Source: Sphingobium sp. (lineage in GTDB: Bacteria; Pseudomonadota; Alphaproteobacteria; Sphingomonadales; Sphingomonadaceae). Taken from it: a stretch of 61,472 nucleotides of DNA. The stretch spans positions 1 to 61,472 of the forward strand of contig QFQF01000018.1 of assembly GCA_003248935.1 (NCBI GenBank), written 5' to 3'. Both the position numbers and the translations under genes were made by a program. Under the pieces are notes generated by a model. The model was given only the letters and a program-made list of their open reading frames with translations, searched no databases and was not told where the DNA came from. Position 1 is the first letter of the stretch, and the number at the start of each line of letters is the position of its first letter. Below are positions 17,599 through 26,475 of the stretch, one piece after another.

Positions 17599-18858
17599 AT
17601 GACGGTCGATCGGACCTTGCTGGCGCGGCGCAACCGCAGCATGGGAAGCGCTTCCCCACTCTTCTACGAAAAGCCGCTGCACCTTGTGAAAGGCGAGGGT
17701 GCGTGGGTGTGGGATGCCGAGGGTCGCCGGTATCTGGACGGCTACAATAATGTTCCACATGTGGGCCATTGTCACCCGCGCGTTGTGGACGCACTCACAC
17801 AACAGGCACGTACGCTGAATATCCATACGCGGTATCTGGACGAGACGGTGGTGGCCTATGCCGAGGCGCTGACGTCGACCTTTCCCGCGCCGCTGTCCAC
17901 GGCCGTCTTCTGCTGCTCGGGAAGCGAGGCGAACGAGCTTGCATTGCGCATGGCCCGTTTCAGGACCGGCAATCAGGGTGTGATCGTCAGCACATTCAAC
18001 TACCACGGCAATACCGCGACACTGGCGGGATTGACCACCGCCCTCCCCTCACCCGAGGCGCTGGCGCCGTATGCGCGGACCATTCCCATACCCGACACGC
18101 TGGCTGGTGACGACGGCGAGGCATCACTGCGCGCACTCAACATGGCAATCGATTCGCTGCGCCAGAGCAACCACGGCGTCGCCGCGTTACTCGTGGACGC
18201 CCTGTTCGCCAACGAGGGCCTGCCCCTCGTTCCACACGGGTGGCTGAGGGCGGCGGCGGAGCGCGTGCGGGCAGCAGGCGGCCTCATGATCGCAGACGAG
18301 GTGCAGGCAGGGTTCGGCCGCACCGGAGAGGCGATGTGGGGCCATAGCGTGCACGGCATCATCCCGGACATCGTCACCTTGGGCAAGCCGATGGGGAACG
18401 GCCATCCGTTGGCCGGCGTGATCAGCACGCCCGATATGATCGAATCCTTTGGCCGTGCGGCCACATATTTCAACACGTTCGGCGGCAACCCCGTCTCTGC
18501 CGCCGTCGGCCTGGCGGTGCTGAACGTCATCGTCGATGAACATCTGCTTTCAAACGCGGTCGAGACAGGCGCCCACGTCCAGGCGCGCCTGCACAAGATG
18601 GCCGAAACGCACGACACCGTTGCCCGACCCAGGGGCAAGGGGCTGTTCTTCGGCCTCGACCTCGTCGACGCCCGGTCAGGGGTACCTGACGGCGGCGGCG
18701 CGCGCCGTGTCATCAACCGCATGCGCGAGGAAGGCGTGCTGATCAGCCGCATCGGACCGCACGACAACATCCTGAAGATGCGCCCGCCCATGTGCTTCAC
18801 CCGCGATCACGCCGACCACATGCTCGATCGGCTCGACGCCATATTGGCAGAACAATGA
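17599..18858 (+). CDS. Class III aminotransferase-fold PLP enzyme (possible phospho-lyase)
   Basis: This 419-aa enzyme has all class-III landmarks: FCCSGSEANELALRMAR for phosphate binding, VDALFANEGLP, MIADEVQAGFGRTGEAMWG (Asp for the PLP ring N) and TLGKPMGNGHPLAGV with the Schiff-base Lys at about residue 263. It overlaps the following kinase gene by four bases (ATGA). In animals and bacteria this fold paired with such a kinase forms ethanolamine-phosphate or phosphohydroxylysine phospho-lyases. A similar role on an amino alcohol is therefore plausible, but an ordinary omega-amine transaminase cannot be excluded. Confidence 0.82.
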   Translation: MTVDRTLLARRNRSMGSASPLFYEKPLHLVKGEGAWVWDAEGRRYLDGYNNVPHVGHCHPRVVDALTQQARTLNIHTRYLDETVVAYAEALTSTFPAPLSTAVFCCSGSEANELALRMARFRTGNQGVIVSTFNYHGNTATLAGLTTALPSPEALAPYARTIPIPDTLAGDDGEASLRALNMAIDSLRQSNHGVAALLVDALFANEGLPLVPHGWLRAAAERVRAAGGLMIADEVQAGFGRTGEAMWGHSVHGIIPDIVTLGKPMGNGHPLAGVISTPDMIESFGRAATYFNTFGGNPVSAAVGLAVLNVIVDEHLLSNAVETGAHVQARLHKMAETHDTVARPRGKGLFFGLDLVDARSGVPDGGGARRVINRMREEGVLISRIGPHDNILKMRPPMCFTRDHADHMLDRLDAILAEQ

Positions 18859-19865
18859 CAGCATTCGAAAATCTGAGCCACGCCGATCAGGCGAGCGCAC
18901 TGCATGCGATGGCGGACGGAGCCCTCACTCGCTGGGACGGTACATGGCATGTCGACCGGCTGATGAAATATCGCGAGAACGCGGTATTCGCCGTCGCCGA
19001 GGCCGATGGAACCCGTGCGGCGTTGCGCATCCATCGGCCGGGCTATCACAGCGATGCCGCGCTGCGATCGGAATTGCTGTGGATGGACGCGCTGTCGCGA
19101 AGCGGCATGGACGTACCACCGTTGGTGATGCCTTCGAACCGGCAGCCATTCGTCATCGCAACATCCGCCCGCGTGCCGGAGCCGCGGCAGGTCGACATGC
19201 TGGGATGGGTCGAGGGGCGCTGCGTCGCGGATATCGACTGCACCACCACATTGGAGACGATCTATTTCTCTGCGGGTGTACTTGCCGCGCGCCTGCACGA
19301 CCATGCGATGGAGTGGCGCCGTCCTGACGGATTCCAACGTCACGCATGGGACGCCGACGGCCTGATTGGCGAGATGCCGCTATGGGGTCCCTATGCCGGG
19401 TTGGCGCAAATCCGGCCGGACGAACGCGCCCTTCTGGATCGCGCGCGCACCGCCGCGTGGGCCGACGTCCCGGCACTCGACAACAGCCCTCAAGGCTATG
19501 GCCTGATCCATGCGGACCTGGTTCCGGAAAACCTGCTCTACGCACCGGACGGACTGAAGCTGATCGACTTCGACGACAGCGGCTTTGGCTGGACCATGTT
19601 CGAGCTTGCGACCGCCTTGTTCTTTCATATCGATACGCCCGCCTATCGCGGTATCCGCGCAGCCCTGCTGGCAGGATATCGCAGCAAACGCCCGCTGTCC
19701 GACGAAAGCTGGGGAAAGCTGCCCCTGTTCCTTTTCATGCGCAGCCTGACCTATCTCGGCTGGGTCGGCACGCGACCGGAAACCGAGACGGCGCAGGAAC
19801 TGACGCCCATGCTGATCGATCGCGCCTGCATGCTGGCCGACGCCTATCTGAAACAGCGGGCCTGA
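18855..19865 (+). CDS. APH-family small-molecule kinase
   Basis: This 336-aa kinase has the aminoglycoside/choline kinase fold. The catalytic loop is HADLVPENLLY (His219, Asp221) and the metal site LIDFDDSGFGW (Asp238). The N-lobe strand ENAVFAVAEADGTRAALRIH supplies the ATP-binding Lys/Arg region. Start 18855 overlaps the aminotransferase stop (ATGA); the longer frame from 18792 lies inside that gene. It is not expected to be a drug-resistance enzyme: the neighbours point to phosphorylation of a hydroxyl on an amine substrate, followed by PLP-dependent elimination. Confidence 0.82.
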   Translation: MTAFENLSHADQASALHAMADGALTRWDGTWHVDRLMKYRENAVFAVAEADGTRAALRIHRPGYHSDAALRSELLWMDALSRSGMDVPPLVMPSNRQPFVIATSARVPEPRQVDMLGWVEGRCVADIDCTTTLETIYFSAGVLAARLHDHAMEWRRPDGFQRHAWDADGLIGEMPLWGPYAGLAQIRPDERALLDRARTAAWADVPALDNSPQGYGLIHADLVPENLLYAPDGLKLIDFDDSGFGWTMFELATALFFHIDTPAYRGIRAALLAGYRSKRPLSDESWGKLPLFLFMRSLTYLGWVGTRPETETAQELTPMLIDRACMLADAYLKQRA

Positions 19866-19881
19866 CGGCCTGGCGGTCGGC

Positions 19882-21321
19882 CTATGTCCGGCTGTCCGCT
19901 ACGAGGCGGGTCAGCCGGCCGTACAGGGCCGGATGCACATGCCGCGCGGCCATGCACAAAAGCATGCCGATCGCGAACACCATGACGTGCAGCCAGGGGA
20001 GAGCGGCAACGAACGGGCTATTCACACCGCTGAGCACGTCGAAATTGCGGATCGCCAGCAGCAGGATCGCCCCCATCCCGAAGGCCGCGAGGAGCGGCGC
20101 GAACAATGTCGCGAACCGGGACTGGGTCCGGTCTCCGGCGAAATAGCGGATGACGGACAGGCACAGCATGGCCTGGAGACCAATGATACCGATTGTGCCG
20201 GTCGCACCACCCAGCCCGAAAACGGTCGCGTAGGGATCAGCCCCTGTCAGGACGCAGGGCATCAATATCGCAAGTGCGGACAGCGATTGCACGGCACCGG
20301 CCACGTGCGGCGACCGATGCATCTCATGGGTATGGCCCAGCCTGGCCCAGAAGATGCCCTGACGGCCGAGCGCATAGAGATAACGCGCGATCATGTTGTG
20401 GAAGGCCAGAATGCTTGCGAAGGTGCTGGCCAGGAGCAGGAATGACATCAGCATCGTCACCGCCCCGCCCAGCTTCCGCTCGCTGACCGCGAACCAGAAC
20501 GCGCCGGGATCCGCCTTTGCCGCCGCCTGAACCTGCGCCGGGCCATAGGCGCATACGATCGCCCAGCTCACGAGCGCGAAGAACAGGCTGATGACCGCGA
20601 CCGCGCAATAGGTCGCCAGCGGTACCGTGCGCGCCGGATCACGCGCCTCCTCCGCATAGATCGCGGTTGCCTCGAAACCGACGAAACATGCCAGCGCGAA
20701 CACCAGGGCGATGCCACTGCCCGCATCGAACAGGCGCGCGGGATGGAAGGCGGAGAACACGAAGCCCTCCGGCCCTCCTCCCCCGACGAGGATGGCAGCC
20801 ACAAGCAGCAACACGATACTCGTTTCGGCGATCATCAACAGGCCGAGGATCGTCCCGTTCACCTCCACGCCCCGGCGCCCGAGCATGTGTGCGATGGCCA
20901 ACGCCGCTACCGCAAAAACGCTCCACGGCAGGTCGGCGTGGAGAAGCGGTCCGACGAGCAGCGTGCAGAAATAGCCGAACAGTCCGTACAGAGCGATCTG
21001 CAACGCCGAATAGGAGAGAAGCGCGACAAGCGCGGCACCCAGTCCGGCCGGGCTGCCCAGTCCCGCCGCGATAAAGGCGTAGAAGGCCCCCGCATTGCGG
21101 ATGCGCATCGCCATGCGCGTATAGCCGATACTGAACAGCGCCAGCAGCACGCCCACGGCGAGGAAAGCCGCCGGCACCCCCGCTCCGTTCCCGAAGCCGA
21201 TCGCTATGGGTATGGCCCCCAGCGTCCCCGTAAGCGGTGCCGCCGCGGCGATGACGAAGAAAATGATACGCGGAAGACCGATGGCATTCCCGCGAAGGCC
21301 CAGTTCTTCGTTTCCCGGCAT
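19882..21321 (-). CDS. APC-superfamily amino acid/amine permease
   Basis: This 479-aa inner-membrane transporter has about twelve hydrophobic segments. The APC signature lies in the first helices (FFVIAAAAPLTGTLGAIP, then GIGFGN-like AIGFGNGAGVPAAF), followed by CFVGFEATAIYAEEARDPAR, the conserved helix-6 region of APC permeases. AAAGGGGG lies before ATG 21321; the longer frame to 21423 runs over the preceding gene. As the third gene after the copper amine oxidase it likely brings in the amine or amino acid that the island metabolises. Confidence 0.85.
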   Translation of the reverse strand: MPGNEELGLRGNAIGLPRIIFFVIAAAAPLTGTLGAIPIAIGFGNGAGVPAAFLAVGVLLALFSIGYTRMAMRIRNAGAFYAFIAAGLGSPAGLGAALVALLSYSALQIALYGLFGYFCTLLVGPLLHADLPWSVFAVAALAIAHMLGRRGVEVNGTILGLLMIAETSIVLLLVAAILVGGGGPEGFVFSAFHPARLFDAGSGIALVFALACFVGFEATAIYAEEARDPARTVPLATYCAVAVISLFFALVSWAIVCAYGPAQVQAAAKADPGAFWFAVSERKLGGAVTMLMSFLLLASTFASILAFHNMIARYLYALGRQGIFWARLGHTHEMHRSPHVAGAVQSLSALAILMPCVLTGADPYATVFGLGGATGTIGIIGLQAMLCLSVIRYFAGDRTQSRFATLFAPLLAAFGMGAILLLAIRNFDVLSGVNSPFVAALPWLHVMVFAIGMLLCMAARHVHPALYGRLTRLVADSRT

Positions 21322-21343
21322 GTGCGTCCCCCTTTTGCTGCGT

Positions 21344-22027
21344 CTATGATGCGAAACCCAATTGCCCGCACAGATCGGGCCAGTTCGGCACCGGGATCGA
21401 CAGGGTGACGAGCGCCAGCGCAATCAGGCCATAGGCGGCGGGGCGGCGCAGACTGGATCGTCCTTCCGCCTTCCGCATGCCCCGCATGCCCAGGAATACC
21501 GACAGCAACGCGGGCATCGTTCCGATGCCAAAGCCCAGCATCGTGGCTGCCCCGTTCGCCGCGTCAGCCGTGAAGAGCGCAAGCAGCAACGCGCCATAGA
21601 CCATGCCGCACGGCATGAGGCCCCACCCCATGCCCATCACCAGCGCCGAAGTGCCGGGACGCAGCCGCAATCGCCCCCCCCCTGTGCGGTGGAGAAAGGC
21701 CGGACGGGGCACAAGACCCAGCAAGGATAGTCCGGACCAGAGAAGCATCGCCGAAGATGCCACATGCGCTATGTTAAGAGCCGTATGATCGCCCGCCAGC
21801 GACACCACCGAGGTACCGGCAGCCCCCACAAGGCCACCTGCGATACTCTGGACGAAGATGCGGCCGCCGTGCAGCATTCCCTGCACCGCCAGTTGCTGCC
21901 GCAGCCCGCCGCCGGCGGGCTTCAGCATCGTTCCCACCGAGCAAACGATTGCCCCGCATACGCCCGCGCAGTGGAGGCTGCCGCTCATGCCGACCGCAAG
22001 GCCCGTCATGAGCGACAGAAGGATCAA
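21344..22027 (-). CDS. UreH/DsbD-like six-helix membrane protein (TauE/SafE annotation group)
   Basis: This 227-aa protein opens with MSGSLHCAGVCGAIV, the HCxGxCG motif of the DsbD_2/UreH-like transmembrane family, and has a second conserved membrane motif, GMGWGLMPCGMVYGALLLAL. Relatives act in copper or nickel delivery and cytochrome oxidase maturation. It overlaps the copper amine oxidase stop by four bases (ATGA), suggesting it helps supply copper to that enzyme; this is inferred from position only. The final hydrophobic segment ends just before the permease gene. Confidence 0.78.
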   Translation of the reverse strand: MILLSLMTGLAVGMSGSLHCAGVCGAIVCSVGTMLKPAGGGLRQQLAVQGMLHGGRIFVQSIAGGLVGAAGTSVVSLAGDHTALNIAHVASSAMLLWSGLSLLGLVPRPAFLHRTGGGRLRLRPGTSALVMGMGWGLMPCGMVYGALLLALFTADAANGAATMLGFGIGTMPALLSVFLGMRGMRKAEGRSSLRRPAAYGLIALALVTLSIPVPNWPDLCGQLGFAS

Positions 22028-24051
22028 GCGGGATCCTGTCCGGCGCAGCAGGAAGAGGAGGAAGCATCGCTGCTGTCCTGCACGCTGTGGGCGTTACGCT
22101 CGGCAGGCAGGTCCATGGCCGGGTTGGCCCCAAAGAAACCGTTGGGCTTCAGCATGAACCCGGCATATTCGACCGGCATGATCGGAAAATCCTCCGGCTT
22201 GCACACATGCGTGTGGCCAAAGCTGTGCCAGAGTACGATGTCCTGATTGTCGATGTCCCGGTTCGCGGCGGCATAGGCCGGAAGTCCGCCGCCGCCCGCA
22301 TGCTGGTTCGGATAATCGCCGCTGGCGAATTTCTCGTCGGGCGCATAGCGCGTGACCCAGACATGCTTGGTCGCGAATTCCCCGCGGTTCCGTACGAAGC
22401 TGCCCGGCTGCGCCAGCATGAGCGGCGAGTCCGTCACCACCAGCTTGTAGCCGGGCGCATTGCCGACGCTGTTGACCTTGTTCGGATTGAATATCTTCCA
22501 GTAGCGGCCGGTCCGGCCACAGGCTTCCCGCGCGGCGTCGCGCTCCTTCAGCAATGTCCGGCCGGTGGTATCGAACACGTTACCGTAGGGATTGTCCTTG
22601 CCCCAGGGCCGGGGAACGAATTCGTGCTCCGACACGCTGTTTCCTTCCTCCCCGTCGACGCTCATGTGCAGCCGCGCGTTGAAGAAATGCTGGTGCGTCG
22701 GTCCGCCCAGACCTTCGTCAACCATGCCGCCCCAGGGATAAGGCTTGCCCGGTGCTATCGCGGCCGTCTGAATAATACCCGTCAGCTTGGCCTCAAGCTG
22801 GATCGTGCCGTCCTGATAGAGATACCAGTAAAATCCATAGTCATAGTTGCCGACCGTCGCGAAGAAGCTGATGACCAGCCGGCGCGAACGGCGCACCTCG
22901 AACGTGTCATTACGGAATTCGTAATGCTTCCAGAGGATGCCGTAATCCTCCTCGTGCATGCACACGGCATTCTTCATCAGGAACGCATTGCCGTCGTCGT
23001 CAGCCGCAGGGATATCGAAATAGCGGATGAGGCCGAGACAATCGCAGCCTAGTTCGAGTTGGTTAGCGAGTTTGCCCAGGCCATATTCGCCGCCGTCAAA
23101 CGCGCTCTTCCAGTAATGGTTCGCGGTGGGATCGGCATAAGGCACAACCATTTCGGTCACGCTGGCACGATAGATGACCGGCCGCGTCCGTTCGCCGTCC
23201 CGATAGGACAGCTGGTGCAGCACCAGGCCCTCCCGCGGCGTAAATCCGACCTTGAAGTTCCAGTTCTGCCAGTCGACGTTCCATCCGTCGACATGGAAGC
23301 TCGGCCCCTCTGGCTGGACGATGTGCAGCGGCTTTAGGTCCTGCCGGGGCGTTCCCAGCGACGCCGTGTCATATGGACGCGATCGACGGGGAACCGGCAC
23401 GACCTCCGGCTCATCGACCAGCGAAACGATTTTCCCCCGGTTGACGTCGACCGTCGCGACCACGCCTTCTATCGGATGCGCATAACCGTTGTCCTTCAGC
23501 GATTCCCGGTAATAGCAGACCGCGCGCACCAGACGGCGGCCCTTCTCGTCCTCTTGCGCGAAATAGCCCGCCGAAAACGGATCGACCTGGACGAGTTCAA
23601 GGTCTTCCTCGGTCAAACCGCGCCGCAACACGGCCGCGCGCCACGCGGGATCGCTCTTAACGATCCGCTCGACCTCGAAAAATTCCTCGATCAGGATTGG
23701 CGGCTGACCATAAGGGGCAGCAGCGCACCCCAGATCGGTGCAACCGACGACCGCCTCCGATCCCAGGTCCACGACATATTCGAACGCCGCATCCTTCGCG
23801 CGGTCGATCACCACCAGCAGCGCACGGCGCGCGACCGCACGCCCCTCCTCCCAGGCGCGCACATCCGAACGGGCGGGTTCATCCAGCGTGACCATGGCGA
23901 AACGCGGCTTCTCCGGGGCGCCACGATGTGCCCGGACGATCCCGCAGGCCCGTTCAATCTCTCTTTCGCCAAGCGGCGAAAGCGGATGCGCGACGGTCGC
24001 GCCAACGGCCCCGGCAGCCTCCGCGGTCACACGATATCCAGTCCCTGCCAT
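22024..24051 (-). CDS. Copper-containing primary amine oxidase
   Basis: This 675-aa quinoprotein oxidises primary amines to aldehydes with release of ammonia and peroxide. The cofactor site VGNYDYGFYW places the TPQ-forming Tyr at residue 403, the catalytic base Asp at 319 (FDGGEYGLG), and the copper ligands at His453/His455 (HQHFFNARLHM) and His615 (GHTHVCKPEDFP). No signal peptide is evident, so it is probably cytoplasmic. GGGGGAC precedes ATG 24051; the longer frame to 24141 crosses the promoter. It heads an operon with a putative copper protein and a permease. Confidence 0.93.
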   Translation of the reverse strand: MAGTGYRVTAEAAGAVGATVAHPLSPLGEREIERACGIVRAHRGAPEKPRFAMVTLDEPARSDVRAWEEGRAVARRALLVVIDRAKDAAFEYVVDLGSEAVVGCTDLGCAAAPYGQPPILIEEFFEVERIVKSDPAWRAAVLRRGLTEEDLELVQVDPFSAGYFAQEDEKGRRLVRAVCYYRESLKDNGYAHPIEGVVATVDVNRGKIVSLVDEPEVVPVPRRSRPYDTASLGTPRQDLKPLHIVQPEGPSFHVDGWNVDWQNWNFKVGFTPREGLVLHQLSYRDGERTRPVIYRASVTEMVVPYADPTANHYWKSAFDGGEYGLGKLANQLELGCDCLGLIRYFDIPAADDDGNAFLMKNAVCMHEEDYGILWKHYEFRNDTFEVRRSRRLVISFFATVGNYDYGFYWYLYQDGTIQLEAKLTGIIQTAAIAPGKPYPWGGMVDEGLGGPTHQHFFNARLHMSVDGEEGNSVSEHEFVPRPWGKDNPYGNVFDTTGRTLLKERDAAREACGRTGRYWKIFNPNKVNSVGNAPGYKLVVTDSPLMLAQPGSFVRNRGEFATKHVWVTRYAPDEKFASGDYPNQHAGGGGLPAYAAANRDIDNQDIVLWHSFGHTHVCKPEDFPIMPVEYAGFMLKPNGFFGANPAMDLPAERNAHSVQDSSDASSSSCCAGQDPA

Positions 24052-24097
24052 TGCCGTCCCCCGATAATCTGGATCACCGGGTGAACCCGGCCTAAAA

Positions 24098-24141
24098 CTC
24101 GAAACTAGTCGAGAATAAGGACGGGTATTCGATGTTGTCAA
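24098..24141 (-). promoter_or_regulatory. Promoter with TetR-type palindrome for copper amine oxidase operon
   Basis: On the minus strand, TTGACA (24141-24136), an 18-base spacer, TATTCT (24117-24112) and the operator CTCGACTAGTTTCGAG (24113-24098). The -35 box overlaps the stop codon of the tetR gene, so the promoter is wedged into the end of its own putative regulator gene. Confidence 0.72.
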
Positions 24142-24806
24142 TCCTGCTCGGCGGCCATGACCTCTTGAACCGAAAGATCTGCCTGGACGGCGGGCGGCAG
24201 GTAAGTCGGCAGATAAAGCGAGAGATAGGCACAGGTTGCCTTCTTCGCCTCCTCGGTCATCGCCGGTGTGATGATCCCGTGATCGAGAACAGAAAGGCAG
24301 AACATAAGGTCTGCGATTTCAACGGCTCGGTAGAACAGCACGTCCCGCTCGGGCATATCCGGCAGAACGAAATACTGGCTGATGTTCCGCTGAAACGCAC
24401 GACCGATATCATAGTCATTGCCGCGATCCGCCCGCTTGATTTCCGGCGGCGCCTTTGGCCCCAGCAACAGCTGCCGCGCTGCCGTACTGCCGTTGAAAAA
24501 GGCAACACCGCGGTCGACGCCCACGGATATGACATCCTGCCACGACGTAACGCCATGCGTAAAAGGCTGTAGCTGATCCTCCCGCAGTTCCTCAGCGATC
24601 TGCTTGCTCAGTTCGGAATAGACGTCTGCGATGCTCGCGAAGAAATGATAGGCCGACCCCTTGGGCACCCCCGCATCTTCGGCGACATCGCCCAGGCTCA
24701 GCGCATCGAGTTCATGCGTTTCCAACAGCTTGCGCGCCGAATTCAGGATGATCTTTCGCCGGAGACGCCCGCGCGCCTGAGTGCCACTTTTCTTCCCGGC
24801 GATCAT
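24138..24806 (-). CDS. TetR/AcrR family transcriptional regulator
   Basis: This 222-aa regulator has an N-terminal helix-turn-helix with the usual TetR pattern: RKIILNSARKLLETHELDAL, then LGDVAEDAGVPKGSAYHFF, followed by an all-helical ligand domain with two Trp/aromatic-rich helices (MPERDVLFYRAVEIADLMF). Start ATG 24806 is chosen because the HTH begins about 20 residues later; the frame upstream to 25322 is the antisense of the amidase gene. It sits between the amine oxidase and amidase operons, both of which carry the same palindrome, and is the best candidate for the repressor that binds it. Confidence 0.85.
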   Translation of the reverse strand: MIAGKKSGTQARGRLRRKIILNSARKLLETHELDALSLGDVAEDAGVPKGSAYHFFASIADVYSELSKQIAEELREDQLQPFTHGVTSWQDVISVGVDRGVAFFNGSTAARQLLLGPKAPPEIKRADRGNDYDIGRAFQRNISQYFVLPDMPERDVLFYRAVEIADLMFCLSVLDHGIITPAMTEEAKKATCAYLSLYLPTYLPPAVQADLSVQEVMAAEQD

Positions 24807-24928
24807 AACAAACCTAATCCTATCCTGTTCATCGGTATTTTCGCGGCGGCCGCATACACCGAACATAATCGGCCGCCCGGCAGATTGCCAGCGTTCCGCA
24901 ACCCGGTACCACGCGCGCGCCATGCCTA

Positions 24929-24958
24929 TTGACGCACCAAAACTCGACTGTAGTCTAT
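24929..24958 (+). promoter_or_regulatory. Promoter with TetR-type site for amidase operon
   Basis: TTGACG (24929-24934), a 16-base spacer and TAGTCT (24951-24956). CTCGACTGTAGTCTAT (24943-24958) matches the first half and most of the second half of the palindrome seen at the other promoters. It lies in the divergent gap between tetR and the amidase. Confidence 0.68.
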
Positions 24959-24990
24959 TTACAGCGCAATGCACGCGAAAGGGATAGTTG

Positions 24991-26427
24991 GTGAATCTGT
25001 CCGAATATATCTCCCATGATTCGCTCTCGCTCGCCCAGTTGGTGCGGTCTAGGGAGGTCAGCGCCAGCGAGTTGATGGATCTCGCCGTACAAGCCGCCGA
25101 TCGGGTCAACCCGCGGATCAATGCGATTGTCGAAACCTGGCCAGGCGAGCCGCATGGTGCGCCAGGCGACGGCCCGTTCGCCGGTGTGCCGTTCCTCATC
25201 AAGGATGCGGTCCTCCACATGCAGGGGCAACGATGCGAGATGGGCAGCCGCCTCGCCGCCGGCCTGATCGCTCCCGGGGATTCCCATTTGATGGCACGTT
25301 TCCGGAAAGCCGGGCTGATCACGTTCGGCCGAACCGCCGCGCCGGAAATGGCCTATTGCTGCACCACGGAATCGGCCCTTCACGGCCTGACCCGAAATCC
25401 ATGGAACCCTGCGCACGGTGCCGGAGGATCAAGCGGGGGCGCGGCGGCTGCCGTCGCGGCCGGCATAGTGCCGATGGCACACGCCAATGACGGCGGCGGA
25501 TCCACCCGCATTCCGGCCGCGTCCTGCGGGCTGTTCGGGCTGAAACCTTCGCGCGGACGGGTACCGATCGGCCCCGATGCCGACGAGGGGCTCAACGGCC
25601 TCGGCGCGGAGCTGGCCGTCAGCCGTACGGTACGGGACAGCGCCGCACTACTGGACTGCGTGCACGGTGCGGAAGCGGGCGACCCGTTCGTCATCGCTCC
25701 GCCCGCCAGACCCTATGCCGCCGAAGTGAATACAGCGCCGGGGGCGCTGCGCATCGGCCTGACGGTCCACGCCTTCGGCGGGGCACGGACGGCGCCAGTG
25801 GTCGCGGCCGCCGTCGAGACTGTCGCCCGTCAATGCACGGCGCTGGGCCATCATGTCGAGATCGCGGAGATCGATATGGGAGTCGCATGGGAGGATTTCC
25901 TCATGGCCAATGCGCGCATCTGGACCTCCAATCTCGCAGGGTGGATCGACGCCCTCGCCGGAGCCACCGGCCGGCCGGTGGACGAGAGCACCCTCGAACA
26001 TTCGACGCTTGCCTGTTACGCATTCGGCCGCGCCTTGCGCGCGACAGAGTTGCTTGCCGCATTCGACATCCGCAATCGCGTGACACGGAATCTCGGGGCG
26101 TGGTTTGCCACCAACGACGTCCTGATGTCGCCAACCCTTCCGGATCTGCCGGCGCCGATAGGCTGGTTCTCGGAACGATCAGCAAACCTTGATGGCTTTG
26201 GCTGGACCGAATTGCTTTTCAACTACACGCCGTTCACGCCCGTTTTCAACGTGACCGGCTCGCCCGCCATGTCGATGCCGCTCGCGCACGACGATACAAG
26301 CGGACTGCCCATCGGCGTTCAGTTTGCTGCTGGCTTTGGCCGCGAAGATATTCTGTTCCGACTCGCGGGCCAGCTGGAAAGGGCAATGCCCTGGACGCAG
26401 CGCCGTCCGACGATCCACGCCGCATAA
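24991..26427 (+). CDS. Amidase signature family hydrolase
   Basis: This 478-aa protein has the complete Ser-cisSer-Lys triad of amidase-signature enzymes: Lys71 in VPFLIKDAVL, the Gly/Ser loop GAGGSSGGAAAAVAAG (cis-Ser at about 147-148) and the nucleophile Ser171 in DGGGSTRIPAASCGLFGLKP. The start is GTG 24991 with AAAGGGA upstream; a TTG one codon earlier is less likely. It hydrolyses an amide to acid plus amine. The next gene follows after 48 bases. No signal peptide, so the substrate must be imported first. Confidence 0.9.
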   Translation: MNLSEYISHDSLSLAQLVRSREVSASELMDLAVQAADRVNPRINAIVETWPGEPHGAPGDGPFAGVPFLIKDAVLHMQGQRCEMGSRLAAGLIAPGDSHLMARFRKAGLITFGRTAAPEMAYCCTTESALHGLTRNPWNPAHGAGGSSGGAAAAVAAGIVPMAHANDGGGSTRIPAASCGLFGLKPSRGRVPIGPDADEGLNGLGAELAVSRTVRDSAALLDCVHGAEAGDPFVIAPPARPYAAEVNTAPGALRIGLTVHAFGGARTAPVVAAAVETVARQCTALGHHVEIAEIDMGVAWEDFLMANARIWTSNLAGWIDALAGATGRPVDESTLEHSTLACYAFGRALRATELLAAFDIRNRVTRNLGAWFATNDVLMSPTLPDLPAPIGWFSERSANLDGFGWTELLFNYTPFTPVFNVTGSPAMSMPLAHDDTSGLPIGVQFAAGFGREDILFRLAGQLERAMPWTQRRPTIHAA

Positions 26428-26475
26428 CGCCACTCCATTATCCACTGCCTCCATCCTCTTCAGGAGAAGACCGTA

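Noticed and set aside
18855..19865. Aminoglycoside resistance gene
   Set aside because: The APH fold is shared by many metabolic kinases, and overlap with an aminotransferase-fold gene and location in an amine catabolic regulon argue for a metabolic role.
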